DNA of 64,000 nucleotides from Bacteroidales bacterium UBA5287 (GTDB taxonomy: Bacteria; Bacteroidota; Bacteroidia; Bacteroidales; Dysgonomonadaceae), in contig DHSL01000068.1 in the NCBI GenBank assembly GCA_002411345.1, positions 1 through 64,000 of the forward strand. The letters are read 5' to 3'. The notes beneath the pieces are model-generated. The model searched no databases. It was not told the origin of the DNA and saw only the letters and a list, made by a program, of their open reading frames with translations. Of the stretch, positions 18,775-27,746 are shown piece by piece. The position numbers were made by a program, and so were the translations under genes. Within the stretch, counting starts at the first letter, position 1. The number at the start of each line of letters is the position of its first letter.

Positions 18775-19506
18775 TTAGAGTTTACTTTCTACTTCTATAG
18801 CCCAAGGGAAAATAATGTTATTCTCCAAATGGATATGTTCATGTAAATCTTTTTCAAATTGCGCTAACATCAGATATAGCATTTTATAGCTGTTGCAGGC
18901 ATCATCAGGAGGTGTCAGATTATTCGACAAATCACGGATCTGACGATAACGGATTCCTTCAGCATCATGTTCAAGCATCATCACTCTTATTGGATTACTA
19001 ACACTGGCTCCATGAAATCTTTCGACAGAATCATTATTGCTTATCGCGTCAAAAAGTCTGTAAAGATGAGGATAAAGCATGTGCTCCTCTTTTAAAAGAT
19101 GTGATTCCAATGCTGCTAATGAGTCAAGAAATAGTTCTTGAATTTCTAATAACTCTGGATGATTAGCAGAATGTGCATTAATTACTTTTTTAAATAGTTC
19201 ACTGATTTCTGGACCGTTCTCACGAATACCACGATGATGAATCTTTAATATATAATCAATCAACAAATCTTTTGGCCATAAATTAAATGGAATTTCTCCG
19301 ATTTTTTCAGGTGATGCTTCTTGTTGAGCAAGTGCATCTAACACTGCTGATGGCTCAACATTGGCTTTTTTACTTGCAGTTTCAAAAGTGTCGCCTCCAT
19401 TACAGCAAAAATCTATACCATATAACGAAAATACTTTCGATGTTGCAAAGTTATTGGCTACAATTTCACCAATAGTGGTTTTTTTTATATCTATATCTTT
19501 AATCAT
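18775..19506 (-). CDS. ric: Iron-sulfur cluster repair di-iron protein (Ric/YtfE/ScdA)
   Basis: Repairs Fe-S clusters damaged by nitric oxide and oxidants. The 243-residue protein has the N-terminal ScdA domain with the C34-C35 pair (DFCCNGG) and a C-terminal hemerythrin-like domain. Its iron-ligand histidines and glutamates are visible in KIHHRG, HLLKEEHMLYPHL, MLEHDAEG and HIHLENNIIFP. It starts 20 bases after hcp, so the two form an operon dedicated to nitrosative stress. Confidence 0.94.
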   Translation of the reverse strand: MIKDIDIKKTTIGEIVANNFATSKVFSLYGIDFCCNGGDTFETASKKANVEPSAVLDALAQQEASPEKIGEIPFNLWPKDLLIDYILKIHHRGIRENGPEISELFKKVINAHSANHPELLEIQELFLDSLAALESHLLKEEHMLYPHLYRLFDAISNNDSVERFHGASVSNPIRVMMLEHDAEGIRYRQIRDLSNNLTPPDDACNSYKMLYLMLAQFEKDLHEHIHLENNIIFPWAIEVESKL

Positions 19507-19526
19507 AATTGTTTTATCTGTTTATT

Positions 19527-21179
19527 TTATCCAACAAGTACTTCTAAATCGGTCTCAACCTCACCAATTGGGGCTACTCCAAAATTATCGACAATCACTT
19601 TTGCAACATTTGGTGATAAGAATGCAGGAAGAGTAGGACCAAGATGAATGTTTTTGACTCCTAAACTTAAGAGGGCTAAAAATACGATTACAGCTTTTTG
19701 CTCATACCACGCAATATTGTAAACAATTGGAAGATCGTTAATGTCTTCGGCTCCAAGTATTTCTTTTAGTTTTAATGCTATCATGGCTAATGAATAACTG
19801 TCGTTGCATTGTCCTGCATCTAAAACACGGGGAATACCATTGATCTCGCCTAATCCTAATTTATTATAACGATATTTTGCACAACCGGCAGTTAAAATAA
19901 CGGTGTCTTGAGGTAATCCCTGAGCAAAATCTTTATAATAGTCGCGCGATGAGAATCGTCCGTCGCAACCGCCCATAACTACAAACTTTCTGAGACTACC
20001 ATTCTTCATGTTTTCAACAATCTTGTCGGCAAGGGCAAATACTTGTTGATGAGCAAAACCGCCTACAATAGTGCCGCTCTCAATTTCTGTTGGGGGCTGA
20101 CAGGTTTTTGCTAATTCAATGATTTCAGAAAAGTCCTTCTCTCCTTTTTCATCAAAAGGAATATGTTTAAATCCAGGATATCCGGTTGCATTGGTAGTAT
20201 ATACTTTGTCTGCATAGGTAGCGCGTTTTGTCGGGGGGACAATACAATTGGTGGTGAAGAGAATGGGACCGTTAAAGGTTTCAAACTCTACTTTTTGCTT
20301 CCACCATGAATTACCATAATTACCAACAAAATGGTCGTATTTCTTGAACTTGGGATAATAATTGGCAGGTAGCATTTCACTGTGGGTGTAAACATCTACG
20401 CCAGTTCCTTTTGTCTGCTCTAACAGAGTTTCCATATCTTTCAAATCGTGACCGGAAATCAGGATGCCTGGATTGTTTCTTACGCCAATATTAACAACTG
20501 TCGCCTCGGGACTGCCATAGGTCTCATTGTGGGCTTTGTCCAAAAGAGCCATGGTTTTAACTCCATATTCACCTGTTTTCAGAACAAGAGAAACTAACTC
20601 TTCAACACTTCTGTCTTCGGATTTTAAAACGGCAAGTGTGTCAATTACAAATGAATAGATGTCTTCGTCTTCGTATCCCAAATGGGCGGCATGCTCGGCA
20701 TAGGCTGCCAATCCTTTCAAACCATAAGTGGTGAGTTCTTTCAATGAGCGTTTGTCCTCGTCCGATTCGCTCATGATACCGATTCCCATAACATTATATT
20801 CTTCAGAGAGAATTGGTTTTATTGGCTCGGAAACTGTCGGGATTGTTAATTTTATACCGTTTTCTTTGGCATCTTTAATCATCGCTGAAATTCTTTTATC
20901 TGTTACACCAATTCTACGCTCAATATCTTGTGGATCAAAATTAGCATTTGTAATTGTTGAGAAAAGATTATCAATTATATATCTGCCAATCGCTGGGATG
21001 TTTACATCCATTTTATGGCTCTTGCATTGCTTTGTGATATCACTCAGATTCTTAAGTTTGTAAATCAAGATATCTTGATAGTTCGAAGTAATAGAATCTT
21101 TTCCACATACTCCTTTTATAATACAGCCGGTATTCTTTGAAGTTTCCTGACACTGATAACAAAACATTGTTTCTGTCAT
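19527..21179 (-). CDS. hcp: Hybrid cluster protein (hydroxylamine reductase)
   Basis: Reduces nitric oxide or hydroxylamine using a 4Fe-4S and a hybrid 4Fe-2S-2O cluster. The 550-residue protein has N-terminal cysteines C7, C10, C19 and C25 (C-x2-C-x8-C-x5-C), the spacing of anaerobe-type enzymes. Hybrid-cluster ligands are apparent in GGCDGRFSSRDYY, LTAGCAKYRYNK and DAGQCNDSYS. No hcr reductase gene is adjacent. It is the first gene of the hcp-ric operon. Confidence 0.95.
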   Translation of the reverse strand: MTETMFCYQCQETSKNTGCIIKGVCGKDSITSNYQDILIYKLKNLSDITKQCKSHKMDVNIPAIGRYIIDNLFSTITNANFDPQDIERRIGVTDKRISAMIKDAKENGIKLTIPTVSEPIKPILSEEYNVMGIGIMSESDEDKRSLKELTTYGLKGLAAYAEHAAHLGYEDEDIYSFVIDTLAVLKSEDRSVEELVSLVLKTGEYGVKTMALLDKAHNETYGSPEATVVNIGVRNNPGILISGHDLKDMETLLEQTKGTGVDVYTHSEMLPANYYPKFKKYDHFVGNYGNSWWKQKVEFETFNGPILFTTNCIVPPTKRATYADKVYTTNATGYPGFKHIPFDEKGEKDFSEIIELAKTCQPPTEIESGTIVGGFAHQQVFALADKIVENMKNGSLRKFVVMGGCDGRFSSRDYYKDFAQGLPQDTVILTAGCAKYRYNKLGLGEINGIPRVLDAGQCNDSYSLAMIALKLKEILGAEDINDLPIVYNIAWYEQKAVIVFLALLSLGVKNIHLGPTLPAFLSPNVAKVIVDNFGVAPIGEVETDLEVLVG

Positions 21180-21254
21180 AATTTAATAAATTTATAGGTG
21201 ATTAATTTGTTTAATTCCATGAATTCAGGAATTCAATTACGGAATATAGAATAA

Positions 21255-21262
21255 CAAATATA
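21255..21262 (-). promoter_or_regulatory. -7 promoter box for hcp-ric
   Basis: CAAATATA reads TATATTTG on the minus strand, about 76 bases before the hcp start, leaving a leader long enough for regulation. No convincing FNR- or NsrR-type palindrome was identified. Confidence 0.45.
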
Positions 21263-21320
21263 ATATCTATATTGGATAATTTTACTGTTGATTTTATTTA
21301 AATTGATTCTATTTTAAAAT

Positions 21321-21362
21321 ATTAACAGGAGACTTGATTTGTGATGGAAGTCCCTGTTAATT
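21321..21362 (-). terminator. Terminator of the DUF6448 gene
   Basis: TTAACAGG plus GACTT (from 21323) pairs with AAGTCCCTGTTAA (21348-21360) with one bulge; T-rich sequence follows on the minus strand. Confidence 0.7.
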
Positions 21363-21378
21363 ATTAACTTAAAATTGA

Positions 21379-22038
21379 TTAATGATTGTGGTCTGAAGCT
21401 TTTTCTTCGCTTTTCTCGCCGCCTTGATAGACCAAAATGTTTTCAATTGCTTCAAGAGTGTGAGTGTAGTCAACATAGGCTGCAACAAATTCACGACCTT
21501 TTTCGACTGACTCATTCTTTGTTTTATTCAAGGCTGATACTTTATTATATTTCTCCTTCACAACGGACGCAATGTGGTTGTTTAATTTGCCTAAGAGACT
21601 TTCAATATCGTTATCTTTAATAGCTTTATCGCTCAGATAAATGATGGGTTTTGTAGTCCCGGCCGGTTTCAACCCTGTATATGGAGCTCCTTCAGTTTCA
21701 CGATGTAATCTTACAAGTGTTTCAAAAAAGTGGATCTTGACAATCTCATAGACTTCTTTGTCTCCCTTTTTTAAATTGTAAGTCTTTTTGAATAAGTCTG
21801 TTACTTCTTTTACCTGATCTGTGCTGATCCATTTGAATACTAAATCAACATTATTAGTAGCTAATGCTTGCTCTGCATCTTGAATAACGGGACCGTCGTA
21901 TGAATCGCAATGGGCTGATGCGGTTTGAATGTTAGTGAACATGAAAAATGACAAGATGGCAATAGTCAATATTGTTACTATACTGTTCTTACTTTTTGAT
22001 AGTTTAAGCATTTCTAAATTGATGTCTTTTGTTTTCAT
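21379..22038 (-). CDS. DUF6448 family exported protein
   Basis: The 219-residue protein has an N-terminal hydrophobic segment (about 20-36) ending in ASAHC, then the family-typical HCDSYDGPVIQDAEQAL. Conserved FETLVRLHRETEGAPYTGLK and a His-ending C-terminus (SDHNH) are also present. The many conserved acidic and His residues suggest a helical metal- or ligand-binding bundle, but no function is established. It lies upstream of hcp on the same strand, separated by a terminator. Confidence 0.8.
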   Translation of the reverse strand: MKTKDINLEMLKLSKSKNSIVTILTIAILSFFMFTNIQTASAHCDSYDGPVIQDAEQALATNNVDLVFKWISTDQVKEVTDLFKKTYNLKKGDKEVYEIVKIHFFETLVRLHRETEGAPYTGLKPAGTTKPIIYLSDKAIKDNDIESLLGKLNNHIASVVKEKYNKVSALNKTKNESVEKGREFVAAYVDYTHTLEAIENILVYQGGEKSEEKASDHNH

Positions 22039-22079
22039 AATTTGTTTTGTTTTTTATTGTTCTTGGAAAATTGATGTAA

Positions 22080-22087
22080 CAAAAGTA
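22080..22087 (-). promoter_or_regulatory. -7 promoter box for the DUF6448 gene
   Basis: CAAAAGTA reads TACTTTTG on the minus strand, matching TAnnTTTG, 42 bases before the start. Confidence 0.45.
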
Positions 22088-22148
22088 TTGTAATATAAAA
22101 CTCAGATCGACCTACTTTGCAAAACAGGACTCTTTTTTAGACACAAAA

Positions 22149-22176
22149 AAAGTCCTACTTTCTAAAGCAGGACTTT
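22149..22176 (-). terminator. Terminator of the membrane AraC regulator
   Basis: AAAGTCCTACTTT (22149-22161) pairs with AAAGCAGGACTTT (22164-22176) with a single mismatch and three-base loop; a T run follows on the minus strand. Confidence 0.85.
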
Positions 22177-22198
22177 ATAGGATAGGGTAATTGGTTGA

Positions 22199-23329
22199 TT
22201 ATCTTTTTAATTGCTTTTTATACTCGCTGGGGGTCTGCTCTGTCATTTTTTTGAATACCCGGTTAAAGGCAGACTTGGTATTGAACCCACTCTCAAAAGC
22301 TATTCCTAATAATGATAAGTTATCATTTGCCGGATCGGCAATCTTGGCTTTTACTTCTTCTACTCGATATTGATTCACAAAATCAAAAAAGTTTAATCCT
22401 AATTTCTCATTGATGATTCGTGAAAGCTGATAGGCGGGGATATTAAGTTTTGTTGATAGGTCTGAGAGCGTTAAGCCAGAATCTAAATAGGGCTTTTCTT
22501 TTGTCATGTATTCAATTAATTCTTGCTCGTAACGGTCGGCATCGGTCTCTTTTATTGATACTCCTGCATATTTGGCTTTATTATCGGTTATGTACTCAAT
22601 CTTTTGATTGTCATCTTGAACAAATATCTGTTGTTGCTTTAAACCAAAAAATCCAATGAGTATAATAAATACTGATAAGCATAGAAACATACCGTCTGTA
22701 CAAAAAGACCATGAAAACAAATGGAATACATGGTGAGTTGTGGTTGTTATCATCAATGCTGTCCAAATAATTCCGAATGAATAAACAAGGTTACGCAACC
22801 AGTTGAGCTTGATGTTCTCTATGCTGGAAAAATTATTAAAGATGTTTATATCGAGTTTTCTGAATAAACGAATTGTGAAAAAGATGTACACTGGACCCGA
22901 AAGTACGGTCAAAATCAAAAAGATATTGAATAATAATGGGGTGTGATGACCTGATTCTGTATGATTTAATGTAATCATCGACGACCCGCCGGGAAATAAA
23001 AGACTTATCAATAAATATACATTGAATAGAATAAATGGTACGAAATGGAATAAATCCTTCTTGTTGAATTTATTGCCTTCATTGATTAGTGAAGATACAT
23101 ATAGGTACAAAAAGGGTCCATGAAGCATTAACAGGGATATAAAGCTGACGGAAAGTATGGGAAAATCAGTGAATAATATCTTGGCAAAAAGTCCGTAAAT
23201 TCCAACAGTTAGTCCTAGATAGGCTAACCACAAAATTAATATCTTGTCATGCAGTTGTTTCTTTTTCTGCATCAATAATACAGAAAAGAAAAATGCATTA
23301 AATGCAGCAATCAAAAAGATGTATGTCAT
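22199..23329 (-). CDS. Membrane-bound AraC-family regulator
   Basis: The N-terminal half holds about seven membrane helices (to about residue 225) and the C-terminal half an AraC double helix-turn-helix (LSDLSTKLNIPAYQLSRIIN; GIAFESGFNTKSAFNRVFKK). This architecture is common in Bacteroidetes, where it may sense an envelope or extracellular signal. The frame opens at 23365, but a -7 box (23363-23370) overlaps that start, so I place it at the ATG at 23329, giving 376 residues. It is divergent from the EEP hydrolase, a possible target. Confidence 0.85.
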   Translation of the reverse strand: MTYIFLIAAFNAFFFSVLLMQKKKQLHDKILILWLAYLGLTVGIYGLFAKILFTDFPILSVSFISLLMLHGPFLYLYVSSLINEGNKFNKKDLFHFVPFILFNVYLLISLLFPGGSSMITLNHTESGHHTPLLFNIFLILTVLSGPVYIFFTIRLFRKLDINIFNNFSSIENIKLNWLRNLVYSFGIIWTALMITTTTHHVFHLFSWSFCTDGMFLCLSVFIILIGFFGLKQQQIFVQDDNQKIEYITDNKAKYAGVSIKETDADRYEQELIEYMTKEKPYLDSGLTLSDLSTKLNIPAYQLSRIINEKLGLNFFDFVNQYRVEEVKAKIADPANDNLSLLGIAFESGFNTKSAFNRVFKKMTEQTPSEYKKQLKR

Positions 23330-23362
23330 ATATGTCAACGGTATTCTTGGGTACCGCGAAAG

Positions 23363-23370
23363 CAAAGTTA
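23363..23370 (-). promoter_or_regulatory. -7 promoter box for the AraC regulator
   Basis: CAAAGTTA reads TAACTTTG on the minus strand, 34 bases before the preferred start at 23329 and overlapping the longer alternative start. Confidence 0.5.
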
Positions 23371-23410
23371 AGATTTTATGACTTAACTTTCCAAATTTTC
23401 TTGCAGACCT

Positions 23411-23520
23411 CTTGTTAAGTAATGTGATTTATGGGTTTCTTATATCTTCCTTGAGAACCGAGTGCTCCGTTCATTCTTGTTGAGTAATGTATTTTATGGG
23501 CTTTTAATATCTTTTCAGAG
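23411..23520 (+). repeat. Imperfect 45-bp direct repeat upstream of the EEP gene
   Basis: Two copies, 23411-23455 and 23476-23520, are spaced 65 bp apart and roughly 35 of 45 positions match (both begin CTTGTT-AGTAATGT and contain TTTATGGG and ATATCTT). They lie in the divergent promoter region between the AraC regulator and the EEP hydrolase. They could be regulator-binding sites or a duplicated promoter. Confidence 0.6.
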
Positions 23521-23528
23521 GTTTTTAC

Positions 23529-23536
23529 TATCTTTG
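23529..23536 (+). promoter_or_regulatory. -7 promoter box for the EEP hydrolase
   Basis: TATCTTTG, 17 bases before the start codon and 8 bases after the second direct repeat copy. Confidence 0.5.
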
Positions 23537-23553
23537 GGGCAATAAAAAAATAC

Positions 23554-24417
23554 ATGAACATGAAAAGAATACTATCGTCAATTTTGTTTCTAAGTCTATG
23601 CTCTGCTTTTGGATTTGCGCAGAACAAAAAAGCAACGCAATCTCTTAATATTGCAACCTTTAACATCCGGATGGATACCCCTAATGACAAACTGGATTCA
23701 TGGAGCCATCGTAAGGAAATGGTCAAGGGATTAATTCGTTTCCACGATTTTGACGTCTTTGGCATTCAAGAAGGATTTTATCATCAAATAAATGATATTC
23801 TTGAGCTGAAAGAATATGATTATGTCGGAGTCGGACGAGAAGATGGAAAAACAGCGGGAGAACACTCTGCTATTATTTACAAAAAAGATAAATTTAAAGT
23901 TCTCGATAAAGGAAACTTCTGGTTTTCGGAAACTCCCGATGTGCCAAGCAAAGGATGGGATGCAACGTGCTGTAACAGAATTTGCTCTTGGGCAAAATTT
24001 AAGGATATGCAATCCGGGAAGGTGTTCTTTTTCTTTAATGCACATTTCGATCATCAGGGAAAAGAGGCTCGGAAAAATTCATCGCTCTTACTGTTGGCTA
24101 ACATAAGAAAGATCGCAGGAAAAAGTCCGGTATTTTCTACGGGCGACTTTAATGCGACTCCCGATGAGGAACCTATTCGTATTATTCGCGAAGACAAAAT
24201 GATGAAGGATTCATATACTGTCACCAAACAACCGCCCTACGGAACAAAAGGTACCTTCAATTCTTTTAATATGAGCTCAAAGATGGAAGGTAGAATCGAC
24301 TATATCTGGGTGAATGATGGTGTTGTTGTTAATAAATATGGTGTCTTAAATGATTTTCAAAATGGACATTTCCCATCTGATCATTTCCCTGTTATGATCA
24401 ACGCTACTTTAAGGTAA
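23554..24417 (+). CDS. Exported endonuclease/exonuclease/phosphatase-family hydrolase
   Basis: The 287-residue protein has a signal peptide (about 1-22, ending FGFAQ) and the EEP fold: NIATFNIRMD (metal-binding Asn), DVFGIQEGF (catalytic Glu), the central FNAHFDHQG histidine, STGDFNATPDEEP and the terminal GHFPSDHFPVMI. Members hydrolyse phosphodiesters or phosphate esters; the exact substrate cannot be read here. A second ATG two codons in is equally possible. Confidence 0.9.
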   Translation: MNMKRILSSILFLSLCSAFGFAQNKKATQSLNIATFNIRMDTPNDKLDSWSHRKEMVKGLIRFHDFDVFGIQEGFYHQINDILELKEYDYVGVGREDGKTAGEHSAIIYKKDKFKVLDKGNFWFSETPDVPSKGWDATCCNRICSWAKFKDMQSGKVFFFFNAHFDHQGKEARKNSSLLLLANIRKIAGKSPVFSTGDFNATPDEEPIRIIREDKMMKDSYTVTKQPPYGTKGTFNSFNMSSKMEGRIDYIWVNDGVVVNKYGVLNDFQNGHFPSDHFPVMINATLR

Positions 24418-24441
24418 AAGTGTAAATTAATAATATGAAGA

Positions 24442-24472
24442 GACTGTCTCATTTTAATGAGGCGGTTTTTTT
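24442..24472 (+). terminator. Terminator of the EEP hydrolase gene
   Basis: CTGTCTCAT (24444-24452) pairs with ATGAGGCGG (24457-24465) using G-T wobbles, followed by TTTTTTT. Confidence 0.75.
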
Positions 24473-24622
24473 GTGATATAAAGGTTCAACATAGCTGTAT
24501 TACATATTAATCCATGTTTTAGTGGAAAGTTTTTAAATAGTCAGGTTGAATTACTGACTCAAACTACTGTTGGCAATGAAATTTTATTTCACTGTTATGG
24601 TTTTAGTTGTTTTTACTTTGTT

Positions 24623-24630
24623 TATCTTTG
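24623..24630 (+). promoter_or_regulatory. -7 promoter box for the acyl-CoA synthetase
   Basis: TATCTTTG matches TAnnTTTG. It lies inside the longest reading frame (from 24570), supporting the downstream ATG at 24687 or 24690 as the true start. Confidence 0.5.
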
Positions 24631-24686
24631 TAAACAAGGTGGTGTTTATAACGCTAAGTATTGGAAAATTGATAACAAAAATAACC

Positions 24687-26342
24687 ATGATGCAGAATAG
24701 TTTTTTAGCAATAATCGAGCAGAGTATTCGAAATAATTGGGAAAGGCCTGCCTTAACTGAATTCCATAGTAGAACTATTTTATACAAAGACTTTGCCAGA
24801 GAGATTGATCAATTGCATGTTTTTTTTGAACAAGCAGGTGTTAAAAAAGGTGATAAAATATCTATATGTGGAAAAAACTCAGCCAATTGGGCTATTTCTT
24901 TCTTTGCTATTCTTTCTTATGGTGCAGTAGGTGTAACTATTCTACATGAGTTCGATAAAAATAGTGTACAGTTTATTGTTGATCATTCAGATTCAATTAT
25001 GTTTTTTGCTGATCAGAAAATCTGGGAAAGAGTTGACGAGACGACTCTCCCAAATTTAAAGACTGTAATTTCACTTGATAATTATTCTCTTCTAAAATCT
25101 GACACTGATAGTCTTAAACAGTTTGTAGAAGGTTCTGAGAAATATTTTGAAGAAAAATATAAACCCGGCTTTTTTGTAAATGATTTATTATTCCGTACTG
25201 ATGAGCCTGAAGAACTTGCCGTAATCAATTATACATCCGGAACAACCAGCAGTCCTAAAGGAGTTATGATTCCTTACCGTAGTTTATATTCGAACACCAA
25301 GTATGCTAACGAAAATGTGGGATTCATGAATTCGGGTGATGGTATTTTATGCATGTTGCCAATGGCACATACATACGGACTAGCTTTCGAAATTCTCAAC
25401 TCAATATCACTAGGTTGTAATGTGTATTTCCTTGATAAATCACCATCGCCTAATGTGCTGCTTGACGCTTTGAAAATTGTTAAACCTAAATTGGTCTTGG
25501 CTGTACCCCTTATACTAGAGAAAATTGTAACAAAAAACGTTTTTCCTAAACTTAAAAAGGGCTCAGCCAAATATTTAGCTAAAATACCAATAGTTAATTC
25601 TGTTGTCTACAAAAAGGTACGAAATTCTATGATTGAGTTCTTCGGAGGAAACCTTGTTGAGGTGGTTGTTGGGGGTGCCGCCCTTAATCCTGAAGTGGAG
25701 AACTTCCTCAAAAAAATAAAGTTTCCGTTTACTGTTGGGTATGGTATGACTGAAACCGGACCGCTTATCTCTTATGCATACTGGTCGGAGTACAAGAAAC
25801 GTTCGTCAGGAAAGGTTGTTGACAGAATGTGTGCGAAAATAGATTCTGAGGATCCCGATAATGTTGTAGGTGAAATTTTAGTAAAAGGTGAGAATCTTAT
25901 GCTCGGATATTATAAGAGTGAGGAGGCTACAAAAGATGCACTAACAGAAGATGACTGGTTTAAGACAGGCGACCTTGGTACTCTAGACGGAGATAATTTC
26001 ATATTTATAAAGGGTAGAAACAAAAATCTTATACTGGGTCCTTCTGGTCAGAATATTTATCCTGAAGATATTGAAGAGCGACTTAATGCTTCTATCTATG
26101 TGAGTGAATCACTGGCAATTGATGAAAACAAAAAGATAATAGCACTTATTGTTCCCGACTTTGATGCGCTAAAACAAGAAATGATTCCAGAAAGCAAATT
26201 TGATTTATTATTCAAGAAAATTGTTGATGATGTAAATTCAAATTTACCTACATTCAGCCAAATTGCTTCTTTCAGAATTCAAGAGGAGGAGTTTGTAAAA
26301 ACACCAAAAAGAAGCATTAAACGTTTCTTATATCAGAAGTAG
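24687..26342 (+). CDS. Long-chain fatty-acid-CoA ligase family (AMP-binding)
   Basis: Activates a carboxylic acid, probably a fatty acid, through an acyl-adenylate. From the chosen start it is about 551 residues. Diagnostic motifs are the phosphate loop INYTSGTTSSPKGV, the VGYGMTETGPLIS A5 motif, and the hinge DWFKTGDLGTLDGDNFIFIKG. The C-terminal lysine motif KTPKRSIKRFL is present. The frame extends 39 residues upstream, but that part is hydrophobic, unlike the family, and contains a promoter box. Monocistronic. Confidence 0.9.
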   Translation: MMQNSFLAIIEQSIRNNWERPALTEFHSRTILYKDFAREIDQLHVFFEQAGVKKGDKISICGKNSANWAISFFAILSYGAVGVTILHEFDKNSVQFIVDHSDSIMFFADQKIWERVDETTLPNLKTVISLDNYSLLKSDTDSLKQFVEGSEKYFEEKYKPGFFVNDLLFRTDEPEELAVINYTSGTTSSPKGVMIPYRSLYSNTKYANENVGFMNSGDGILCMLPMAHTYGLAFEILNSISLGCNVYFLDKSPSPNVLLDALKIVKPKLVLAVPLILEKIVTKNVFPKLKKGSAKYLAKIPIVNSVVYKKVRNSMIEFFGGNLVEVVVGGAALNPEVENFLKKIKFPFTVGYGMTETGPLISYAYWSEYKKRSSGKVVDRMCAKIDSEDPDNVVGEILVKGENLMLGYYKSEEATKDALTEDDWFKTGDLGTLDGDNFIFIKGRNKNLILGPSGQNIYPEDIEERLNASIYVSESLAIDENKKIIALIVPDFDALKQEMIPESKFDLLFKKIVDDVNSNLPTFSQIASFRIQEEEFVKTPKRSIKRFLYQK

Positions 26343-26372
26343 TTGGGATGGAATATTCATCCCAATGCTTTT
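26343..26372 (+). terminator. Terminator of the acyl-CoA synthetase
   Basis: TTGGGATG (26343-26350) pairs perfectly with CATCCCAA (26358-26365), starting one base after the stop codon and followed by TGCTTTTG. Confidence 0.65.
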
Positions 26373-26539
26373 GTCGTATATAACCTCCCCTATATTTTTA
26401 GCAAACTTTCCATCAGGCTTGTATTGTTACTGAAATATCTCCTTTATATGGACAAATATAATAAATGCTCCAATTGTATGAATAAATTAAATAAATAGTC
26501 GGAGCGGAATTCTCCTTACCTTGTACACCTTAGTGGGTT

Positions 26540-27673
26540 TTATTTTCGTAAAAATTTGTTCAGTCGCTTGCGCAAGGGCTCGTCGTAAAACTTGAGACTG
26601 AGATAGGCAATCAATATGCATCCTAAAACTAATACGATGGCTACAGGCCAAGTCTCTGAGAACGTGAGATTGTTTTTCCATAACCATGCGTAAAACAGGT
26701 ACATAAAGGGATAGTGAACCATATAGAGTGGGTAGGAAATGTCTCCCAGAAATTTATTGATCTTGGAGGATGCTTTGTCGGTTGTCACTCCGGATGCTCC
26801 CATATAAACAAGGATGGGGAAAAATACAAGAGTGCATAATGTGTCGTATAAACCATTCATCCATAATGCTCCTTTAGCACCGAGATGTGGTACGGATAAC
26901 AATATGACTATGGCAATACTGCATTTCCAAAAGGCTCCTCTGATATGCATGGGTTTAAAATTACGGGATATCAATAGTCCTGCGGAATAGGCAAATATCA
27001 TTCTTAAAAATCCACCGAGCAAGTTGTAATCTGCTAATGTCCAACCAACACCTAAATTGCCATAACCGGAAAGGTTAAAAATAGCAAATGAGGCAAGACT
27101 GATTCCTGAGATGCCGACTAATATGCTCAGAGCTTTTGTGGAAAATCGACGGATAACAAGGGCGTAAAGTATGTTGCCGATATACTCGAAAAACAACGAC
27201 CAACTGGGACCGTTCAATGGAAACATCTCGCCATTTCCACGGACTTCGGGACCTGTTCCGGGTATTGCAGGAATCATAAATATTGTAAGTATAAATGCTA
27301 CTATCAATAAATAAAAGGGGACTTGCGTGCCGTCCCAGTGAACGCTACCTTGAATGACAAAGGTGATAGCTCCTAAAATGGCACCCATAACTACCATGGG
27401 ATGCAAGCGGATCAAACGGCGCTTGAAAAAATCCTTGGTCGACATCTTTTTCCAACGGTCGTCATATGCGTAACCGACTACAAAACCTGATAATACAAAG
27501 AAGAAATCCACTGCCAGATATCCGTGATTAAATCGCTGGTCTATGGGACTAGTTGCGAATCCTTCAAATACATGATATAAAATAACCATTAATGCTGCTA
27601 CACCACGTAATCCATCCAGGATTTCATAATGTGGCTTTGTATCTGAAAATGCTGACGCTGATATTTTTTGCAT
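26540..27673 (-). CDS. Acyltransferase 3 family membrane protein
   Basis: The 377-residue protein has about ten membrane helices and the family signature near the N-terminus (GLRGVAALMVILYHVFEGF, with the catalytic His) and FFFVLSGFVVGYAYD. Such enzymes O-acylate exported sugars, lipids or peptidoglycan at the inner membrane. No polysaccharide genes adjoin it, so the acceptor is unknown. Confidence 0.9.
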   Translation of the reverse strand: MQKISASAFSDTKPHYEILDGLRGVAALMVILYHVFEGFATSPIDQRFNHGYLAVDFFFVLSGFVVGYAYDDRWKKMSTKDFFKRRLIRLHPMVVMGAILGAITFVIQGSVHWDGTQVPFYLLIVAFILTIFMIPAIPGTGPEVRGNGEMFPLNGPSWSLFFEYIGNILYALVIRRFSTKALSILVGISGISLASFAIFNLSGYGNLGVGWTLADYNLLGGFLRMIFAYSAGLLISRNFKPMHIRGAFWKCSIAIVILLSVPHLGAKGALWMNGLYDTLCTLVFFPILVYMGASGVTTDKASSKINKFLGDISYPLYMVHYPFMYLFYAWLWKNNLTFSETWPVAIVLVLGCILIAYLSLKFYDEPLRKRLNKFLRK

Positions 27674-27704
27674 TATAACTTAATTTCTTTTAAAATTAAA
27701 GCGA

Positions 27705-27712
27705 CAAAGATA
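27705..27712 (-). promoter_or_regulatory. -7 promoter box for the acyltransferase gene
   Basis: CAAAGATA reads TATCTTTG on the minus strand, 32 bases before the start. Confidence 0.5.
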
Positions 27713-27746
27713 ATAAAAAAGAAATCGACACCTTAGTGATGTCGAT
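27713..27746 (-). terminator. Terminator overlapping the SulP stop codon
   Basis: ATCGACA (27724-27730) pairs with TGTCGAT (27740-27746); the loop contains the SulP stop, and TTTCTTTTTT follows on the minus strand. Confidence 0.75.

Noticed and set aside
19506..19527. hcp-ric pair as a novel system
   Set aside because: Both are well-known nitrosative stress proteins and their pairing is expected.
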